Source: JBCCMA01 sp045107005 (GTDB taxonomy: Bacteria; Pseudomonadota; Gammaproteobacteria; Steroidobacterales; JBCCMA01). Taken from it: a DNA stretch of 64,000 nucleotides. Positions within the stretch are counted from its first letter, which is position 1, and the number at the start of each line of letters is the position of its first letter. The stretch covers positions 1 through 64,000 of the forward strand of contig JBGCFP010000007.1 of the NCBI GenBank assembly GCA_045107005.1, written 5' to 3'. The position numbers were made by a program, and so were the translations under genes. The notes under the pieces are model-generated. The model did not search any database and was not told the origin of the DNA. It was given only the letters and a program-made list of their open reading frames with translations. Shown piece after piece: positions 59,727-64,000 of this stretch.

Positions 59727-62633
59727 TTACGAGGCTTGCAGTTTGCGAATCGTGAAATTGGCGAACCGCACGCTTTCTTCGTCGGGACGCAGGTTGCTCG
59801 CATCGAGCAAAGAGCGGTAGATGCCCCACTTGGGACGCACGAAATCTTGTGCTTGCTCACCGCGCCACATGTCGATGGCCGTTTCCGACACATCAAACAT
59901 GATCTGCTGGTCGCTCATGCGTTGCGCGATAAGGCGCAGCGAGCCGTTATCCGCAAACGTCGCGCGGCAGTAGACTTCAACCCACTCGCCGGTCACTTCA
60001 GCCCAATCGATACGATCGAGAATCGTTGTGGCTTGCAGCGGGCTGTGGCGAATCTCCATGCCGTCTTCGTCGCTGCGCTCGTTACCCGTGAGGGTCAAAA
60101 TCGGCTGACTGTCGTCACCCCCAACCGCTTTTAACTGAAAAAAGTGCGAAAAATTTCGCGATACCTCCATGTCCGAATTGATCTGGAACTTCCACTGAAA
60201 CGCCATCGTTTCGTTCTCAAAACCCTTGACCGCGTCCTCAGACGGGCCATAGGTTTTAATCTCGTTGCGCTGACGATCGGTGATGTCCAGACGATCGCGA
60301 TCGATGTCGATATCGCGGTGCGCGATAAACACAAAGTGCGGGCCGATGCCCGCCGTAGTGGCTTCGTAGATGTGCTCAACGCCCGGGTGATTCACCGAGT
60401 ACAGGTCCGGCGACTCGATGGCGTTAGCGCCACCGAGATTGCGGATCAGGTCGTAAGCACTCAGGCCCTGGTCAGGGCCGTCAGAATCCAGAGTGCGTCG
60501 GTCAGTTTCGACGTAAGACTGCAAGTCTTCATTGACCAGCGTGCTGAACGCCGAAGCCGGCGCGGTCCAGGTCGAGCCGGGGCCAACCTGCGATTCATCA
60601 ATTAGATTGAGAATCGACGTGTCGACACCGATACCGGCGTCCGGTCCCGAACCGTTAACCAACCCGTCGGCATCCTGCACAAACGTTGCGCCGTCTTCGC
60701 CGCCCACGACGTTGTCGGCGGCAGCACCGTTAAAATTGAACGTCCCCTCAGCCAGCGTGGCGGAGTAGAAGTGGTTGTTATCAAAGTCGGACGTTGGATC
60801 AATGGCGCAGCCGCCCAGATCCCAGTCTTCGTCATTAACGACCGTTCGGTTCACACCGTTAGTGTTCATGTTGATGGACGCGCCACTGCTCTGATTCATG
60901 ACGAGGTTGTTGTCGAAGTCGAGAATCGGATCCAGATCCGTGCAATCTGCATCTTCAAACAACACCGCCTGACGAGCGTTGACCACGGTGTTGCGCGCGA
61001 CCGTTACCGTGAAATCCAGACCGGGCGTACCGAGCAGCGTCGTGTTGCCGCTACCGCTAAGTGGATCAGGGTTGATCAGCAACGCGCCACGCTGACTCGA
61101 AGTGGTCCGCATGTTGTTCACGTAGTTGTCGGTAACGGTGTGTCCGAGCGGCGCGAAGCTGATGCCTCCATCGTCGTTGTCTTCACCACCGGACAGGATC
61201 ACGTTGCGCATGACCGAACTGGCGTAACCGTCTTCCAACGCAATCAGACCCAGCGAGTTCACAACGGTGTTGCCCTCAATGGTATTGCCGCCGGACTGCA
61301 CGCGCATCAGGCGGCGTTCGGATTCCACCGAGTCAAAGCGGTTATGGCGCACAATGTGCAGGCCCTCACCCAGCGAGTCGCCGCCGGTCGAGCGACCGAT
61401 CTGCAGAGCGTGCGCCGTTGAGTTGCGGTTACTCGTAACGCCAGTTTTGCCCAAAATGTCTTTAAACAGGTTGTACTGGATGATGCTCCCTTCGTTGTTC
61501 ATGGGGTTGGCATCCGCGAAGAGCGAAATAATGGACCCTTCGTTGTCCATGTCTTTGCCCTGAAACAGGTTCCGCTCGATGACGTTCTGGAAACCCTTGA
61601 CCGTGATGAAGTGGTAGGGATCGCCAGAGGGCACAGTGCGCGGCTCCGCCTCGCCGAGGAACTGGCTATTGCGCAAGGTGACGCCGTCGCCGCTGAGGTA
61701 GACCGAACCGTCGCCGTTCGAATCGCAGGCACCGCCCATGATCCAATCCAGTGCGTCAAACACCAGGCCGTCAACGACCATGCCGTCGCCGCCGAGCACG
61801 ATACACGTCGCACCGGAAATGACTGCGGTGCTGCCTGCCGTGAGGCGCACGACCAGGTTGTCCGATGTGAACGCGACTTCCGCCATGTCAGCGTAGTCAT
61901 CACCACCGTCAGCGCTGGCAAGACCAATCACGTCGCCTTCGGACGCCGCGAGAGCTGCCGCGAGCAGCGTCGTTTCACCGGTGACAATGGCGCTGAAAAC
62001 AATGTCGTCAGCGGTCGCGGTAATGGGGCCTTCCGAGAACCCGTCGTTATCCACGTAGGTCGCAGTCACTGTGATGACCGCACCACGCTCTGCCGACGTC
62101 AGGCTGTAAGTGGATTCGGTCGCGCCATCAATGACGACACCGTCCGCGGCCCATTCGTAGGTAATGACGCCGGTGCCATTGGGGTCGGTGACCGCGGCGG
62201 TCAGCGTCTCGCCCACCAGGGTGATGCCACTTACGGCGATCGTTCCCGGCTCATTGGTGCCAGCGTCACAGCCCGCAGCGCTTGGGCCAGGCGGCGCAAA
62301 GAAAAAGGTGCGCAACAAACCAAGATCGAGAATATTGGCGATCCCGTCGTCGTTGAAATCCGCTGCCGGGTCCGCGGTGAAAAAGCGCGTGCGGAATATC
62401 CCCAGATCGACAACGTTGACGGAACAATCATTGTTCAAATCTCCGTCGCACTGGTTTCCGATGTTGTCGTTGTCACCGTCCGTCTGGGCGGGGTTCGCTA
62501 CCAGCGTACAGTTGTCAACGGTATCGGCGACTCCGTCCCCATCGGCGTCCTGGGCGTAAGCCGAGGTGCCCAGAAAAACGGAACCCCCAAAAATGGAGCA
62601 CAGAATCGCTATTGCGGCGGTTTTTTTGGCCAT
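59727..62633 (-). CDS. PL6-like beta-helix protein with dockerin-like repeats and C-terminal jelly-roll domain
   Basis: A 968-residue secreted protein from the ATG at 62633, with AGAGGC upstream; the frame extends to 62738 without such a site. Signal peptide cut near AYAQD. Order: thrombospondin-type-3 Ca loops (DADGDGVADTVDNC), two dockerin-like Ca repeats (DLNNDCSVNVVDLGIFR and DFNDDGIANILDLGLLR, about 63-115), one Ig-like repeat (about 130-215), then the PL6-type beta-helix (about 220-660) with Gln446 and Glu467-Asp468 in place of Lys and Arg-His. The last ~300 residues form a beta-rich domain (DRQRNEIKTYG, FQWKFQI, RPKWGIYRS) resembling concanavalin-type polysaccharide lyases. First gene of the minus-strand lyase run, divergent from the GntR regulator. 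Confidence 0.83.
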   Translation of the reverse strand: MAKKTAAIAILCSIFGGSVFLGTSAYAQDADGDGVADTVDNCTLVANPAQTDGDNDNIGNQCDGDLNNDCSVNVVDLGIFRTRFFTADPAADFNDDGIANILDLGLLRTFFFAPPGPSAAGCDAGTNEPGTIAVSGITLVGETLTAAVTDPNGTGVITYEWAADGVVIDGATESTYSLTSAERGAVITVTATYVDNDGFSEGPITATADDIVFSAIVTGETTLLAAALAASEGDVIGLASADGGDDYADMAEVAFTSDNLVVRLTAGSTAVISGATCIVLGGDGMVVDGLVFDALDWIMGGACDSNGDGSVYLSGDGVTLRNSQFLGEAEPRTVPSGDPYHFITVKGFQNVIERNLFQGKDMDNEGSIISLFADANPMNNEGSIIQYNLFKDILGKTGVTSNRNSTAHALQIGRSTGGDSLGEGLHIVRHNRFDSVESERRLMRVQSGGNTIEGNTVVNSLGLIALEDGYASSVMRNVILSGGEDNDDGGISFAPLGHTVTDNYVNNMRTTSSQRGALLINPDPLSGSGNTTLLGTPGLDFTVTVARNTVVNARQAVLFEDADCTDLDPILDFDNNLVMNQSSGASINMNTNGVNRTVVNDEDWDLGGCAIDPTSDFDNNHFYSATLAEGTFNFNGAAADNVVGGEDGATFVQDADGLVNGSGPDAGIGVDTSILNLIDESQVGPGSTWTAPASAFSTLVNEDLQSYVETDRRTLDSDGPDQGLSAYDLIRNLGGANAIESPDLYSVNHPGVEHIYEATTAGIGPHFVFIAHRDIDIDRDRLDITDRQRNEIKTYGPSEDAVKGFENETMAFQWKFQINSDMEVSRNFSHFFQLKAVGGDDSQPILTLTGNERSDEDGMEIRHSPLQATTILDRIDWAEVTGEWVEVYCRATFADNGSLRLIAQRMSDQQIMFDVSETAIDMWRGEQAQDFVRPKWGIYRSLLDASNLRPDEESVRFANFTIRKLQAS

Positions 62634-62782
62634 GATCGCTGCCTCTTCTTGTACCTTTATGAACGCGCAGGGAATTGCCAACAATGCGTCACTCTGCGCT
62701 CGTGCCAGTCTTGTGTCCGTGAGTCGGCGCACCCCCAAGCGCGCCGTAATGGAGCAGCCTGCCCCGTTTGGCTTCTCCAGAA

Positions 62783-62810
62783 CCTATACCAATGCACTAG
62801 GACAATGCAA
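62783..62810 (-). promoter_or_regulatory. Candidate promoter of the PL6-like gene run
   Basis: On the minus strand TTGCAT (62805-62810), 16 bases, TATAGG (62783-62788). The palindromes below lie directly upstream of its -35 box. The remainder of the 355-bp intergenic region 62634-62988 shows no gene; a small hairpin CTGGC-N8-GCCAG lies about 70 bases before the regulator start. Confidence 0.35.
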
Positions 62811-62823
62811 CTACGGAGCGCAA

Positions 62824-62887
62824 CCAATATTCTTTATTGGTAGGACCAATATATGGTAGGGTCAGTGGGTAGTCGACCCATTGGTAG
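62824..62887. promoter_or_regulatory. Operator-like palindromes for the FadR/GntR regulator
   Basis: TATTGGTAGGACCAATA (62835-62851) is a perfect 7-bp inverted repeat with a 3-base centre. It contains TGGTAGGACCA, an exact fit to the FadR-subfamily operator pattern T-N-G-T-N3-A-C-N-A. It shares an arm with CCAATA-N5-TATTGG (62824-62840). TGGGT-N5-ACCCA follows (62866-62880), and GGTAG recurs at 62839, 62855, 62868 and 62883. The site lies between the divergent regulator and lyase-like genes. Confidence 0.6.
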
Positions 62888-62988
62888 CGCAAACAATTTG
62901 ATTCTGGCAACCCGTAGCCAGGTTCTCTTTTTCGCCGCGCACTGTGTAGACTGTTGATGATTAAGAAGGCAGTGGGGGCGCTAACATT

Positions 62989-63735
62989 ATGAAAGACACA
63001 AGGCTTTACCACACAGTGGCCGGCAAGATCGGCGCTCTGATCGACGAAGGCCTGTACCCACCCGGATCGCGCCTGCCGGCCGAACGCGAGCTGGCAGAAC
63101 GGTTTGGCGTGAGTCGCGTGACCGTCCGCGAGGCCGAAATTGCATTGCAGGCATTGGGGCGAATCGAGATCAAAACCGGCTCAGGGGTCTACGTCACTGA
63201 GCAGGCCAATGGCCAAAACGGCGGCTTACCCGCCGCCAGCGCCTTCGAAGTGACGCAAGCTCGGTTGTTGTTCGAGTCTGAGGCCGCTGCGCTGGCTGCG
63301 CGGGAGATGGATGATGCGACCCTGGCAACGCTCGACAGTCTGGTCGAGACCATGGCATCGACCGATCCCCGCGACTCGGCAGCTGGCGATGATGCGGATC
63401 GGGACTTCCACCTGACCATCGCCCGTGCGACGGGAAATTCCGCCATTCAACATGTCATTGAGCAACTGTGGAAGATGCGCACCGAATTGAGTCACGTGAA
63501 AGCTGCGCACGAGTCCATATGTTCCAAGGACGCCGACGCGCGGGGCGATGAGCACGAGCATATCGTCGAGGCCCTGAAAACGCGCGACGCCAATGCCGCG
63601 CGCAGCGCGATGCGCGAGCACTTCATGCGTCTTCTGACGTCCATGCTCGACGAGTCGGAGCAACGGGCGCTGGACGAACTGCGTAAGCAAGCCTCAGAAA
63701 GCCGTGAACGCTTTTTAAAGAGCGCCAATTTGTAG
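62989..63735 (+). CDS. FadR/GntR family transcriptional regulator (FCD domain)
   Basis: A 248-residue regulator. The N-terminal GntR winged helix (about 5-70) shows GKIGALIDEGLYPPGSRLP, ERELAERFGVSRVTVREA and a wing ending GSGVYV. The C-terminal FCD domain (about 85-235) has the metal-ligand pattern: Asp/His in DRDFHLTIARATGN, His in EHEHIVEALKTRD and His in MREHF. FadR-type proteins bind sugar acids or their metabolites, often uronate breakdown products. The divergent position and the matching operator upstream suggest it represses the lyase-like genes and itself, with a lyase product as inducer; this is inference. Confidence 0.9.
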   Translation: MKDTRLYHTVAGKIGALIDEGLYPPGSRLPAERELAERFGVSRVTVREAEIALQALGRIEIKTGSGVYVTEQANGQNGGLPAASAFEVTQARLLFESEAAALAAREMDDATLATLDSLVETMASTDPRDSAAGDDADRDFHLTIARATGNSAIQHVIEQLWKMRTELSHVKAAHESICSKDADARGDEHEHIVEALKTRDANAARSAMREHFMRLLTSMLDESEQRALDELRKQASESRERFLKSANL

Positions 63736-63769
63736 CGGTGCCCGTCGCCGACAAATTGGCGTACCAATT
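63724..63769 (+). promoter_or_regulatory. Overlapping inverted repeats at the end of the GntR gene
   Basis: GCCAATTTGT (63724-63733) and ACAAATTGGC (63751-63760) are a perfect 10-bp inverted repeat around the stop codon. The second arm overlaps AATTGG-CGTA-CCAATT (63754-63769). No T-run follows, so it is a poor intrinsic terminator. The ATTGG/CCAAT half-sites resemble those before the GntR gene, so it may be a second operator. Confidence 0.38.
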
Positions 63770-63804
63770 CTGTTCAGGAAAGCGATTTTGGTTTGCTTCA
63801 TTGG

Positions 63805-63833
63805 TTGACATGATCGCCGACCTTTCTTAGTCT
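63805..63833 (+). promoter_or_regulatory. Candidate sigma-70 promoter for the last gene
   Basis: A perfect TTGACA (63805-63810), 17 bases, then TAGTCT (63828-63833). The -10 box matches only three of six positions, but box and spacing suit the start codons at 63864 or 63909. Confidence 0.45.
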
Positions 63834-63908
63834 GGGGTCCCTGCGACGCATTGCTGCACCCAAATGCACCGTGCGCGCCAACGCGCCAGCCTGGAAATCG
63901 CTAACATC

Positions 63909-64000
63909 ATGACCGTTTTTGCTTCGTCCTGGCTCAAAGTGGCCGCAGCGACACTATTGAGCGTCACATCGATCGCCAGCATGGCGGCAATGGCCGCGAG
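63909..64000 (+). CDS. Partial secreted or outer-membrane protein, N-terminus only
   Basis: About 30 codons before the right edge. The visible part is a signal peptide: basic start, hydrophobic core (LKVAAATLLSV) and small residues. An in-frame ATG at 63864 would add 15 residues, and long leaders of that kind occur on TonB-dependent receptors. The family cannot be named from this fragment. Its place beside the GntR regulator suggests a transporter or enzyme of the same locus. Confidence 0.5.
   Translation, partial: MTVFASSWLKVAAATLLSVTSIASMAAMAA

Noticed and set aside
61611..62843. A 410-codon plus-strand frame antisense to the dockerin-containing gene
   Set aside because: Low-complexity, basic translation without motifs; the minus-strand frame has a signal peptide and recognisable domains.
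63724..63760. Inverted repeat considered as an intrinsic terminator of the GntR gene
   Set aside because: The loop is 17 bases and no run of T follows; kept only as a possible operator.

Overview
The window looks like chromosome of a free-living, respiratory, probably marine gammaproteobacterium. The reasons are GC-rich sequence with strong G/C at third codon positions, a cheA/cheW/cheB chemotaxis block preceded by a sigma-28-like promoter, several c-type cytochrome and cupredoxin genes, many lipoproteins, a giant protein with a LEPR-like N-terminus and an alginate-lyase-type (PL6) locus. The genus is not claimed. No tRNA, rRNA, CRISPR array, transposase or integrase was seen.

Layout. (1) 1-4551, minus: a tightly overlapping operon of a cytochrome c/PQQ-type beta-propeller lipoprotein, a secreted serine hydrolase, a Gfo/Idh/MocA oxidoreductase and a membrane protein cut by the window edge. 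(2) 4704-7425, plus: a Dabb-domain protein and a membrane-anchored TPR protein. (3) 7453-11796, minus: an operon MCP - SCO1/SenC-like protein - MCP. (4) 12058-17648, plus: the chemotaxis operon cheY, CheC/CheX-like, cheY, cheA, cheW, STAS, CheZ-like(?), cheB. No cheR is present, although one nearby MCP ends in a CheR-tether-like pentapeptide. (5) 17635-19479, minus: a redox operon of di-heme peroxidase, cupredoxin and cytochrome c. (6) 19692-28034: a third MCP, an FG-GAP protein, DUF3429, an amidase, DUF3025 and a convergent lipoprotein. (7) 28070-33323: a PadR-like regulator, a CPA2 antiporter, a GH30 glycosidase divergent from a CBM9 protein, and a small secreted protein. (8) 33583-49530: one 5,315-codon mosaic protein with lectin-like, beta-helix, FG-GAP, delta-60-like and cadherin/CSPG-like modules. 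(9) 49681-64000: a LacI-type HTH-only protein, two short ORFs, four PL6-type beta-helix proteins on the minus strand, a divergent FadR/GntR regulator with a matching operator-like palindrome, and the start of another secreted protein.

How it fits together. The right-hand 14 kb resembles a polysaccharide (probably alginate or another uronate polymer) utilisation locus. Two lyases keep the PL6 calcium and catalytic residues. Two larger paralogues keep the fold but replace the catalytic Lys, Arg and neighbouring His with Gln, Glu and Asp. The GntR regulator probably controls the divergent genes through ATTGG/CCAAT palindromes. The central chemotaxis/MCP/redox blocks suggest coupling of motility to redox or copper state. 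The most unusual items are the PL6-like proteins with a rewritten active site, the MCP-SCO-MCP operon, and the CheC/CheX-like protein placed between two CheY genes.
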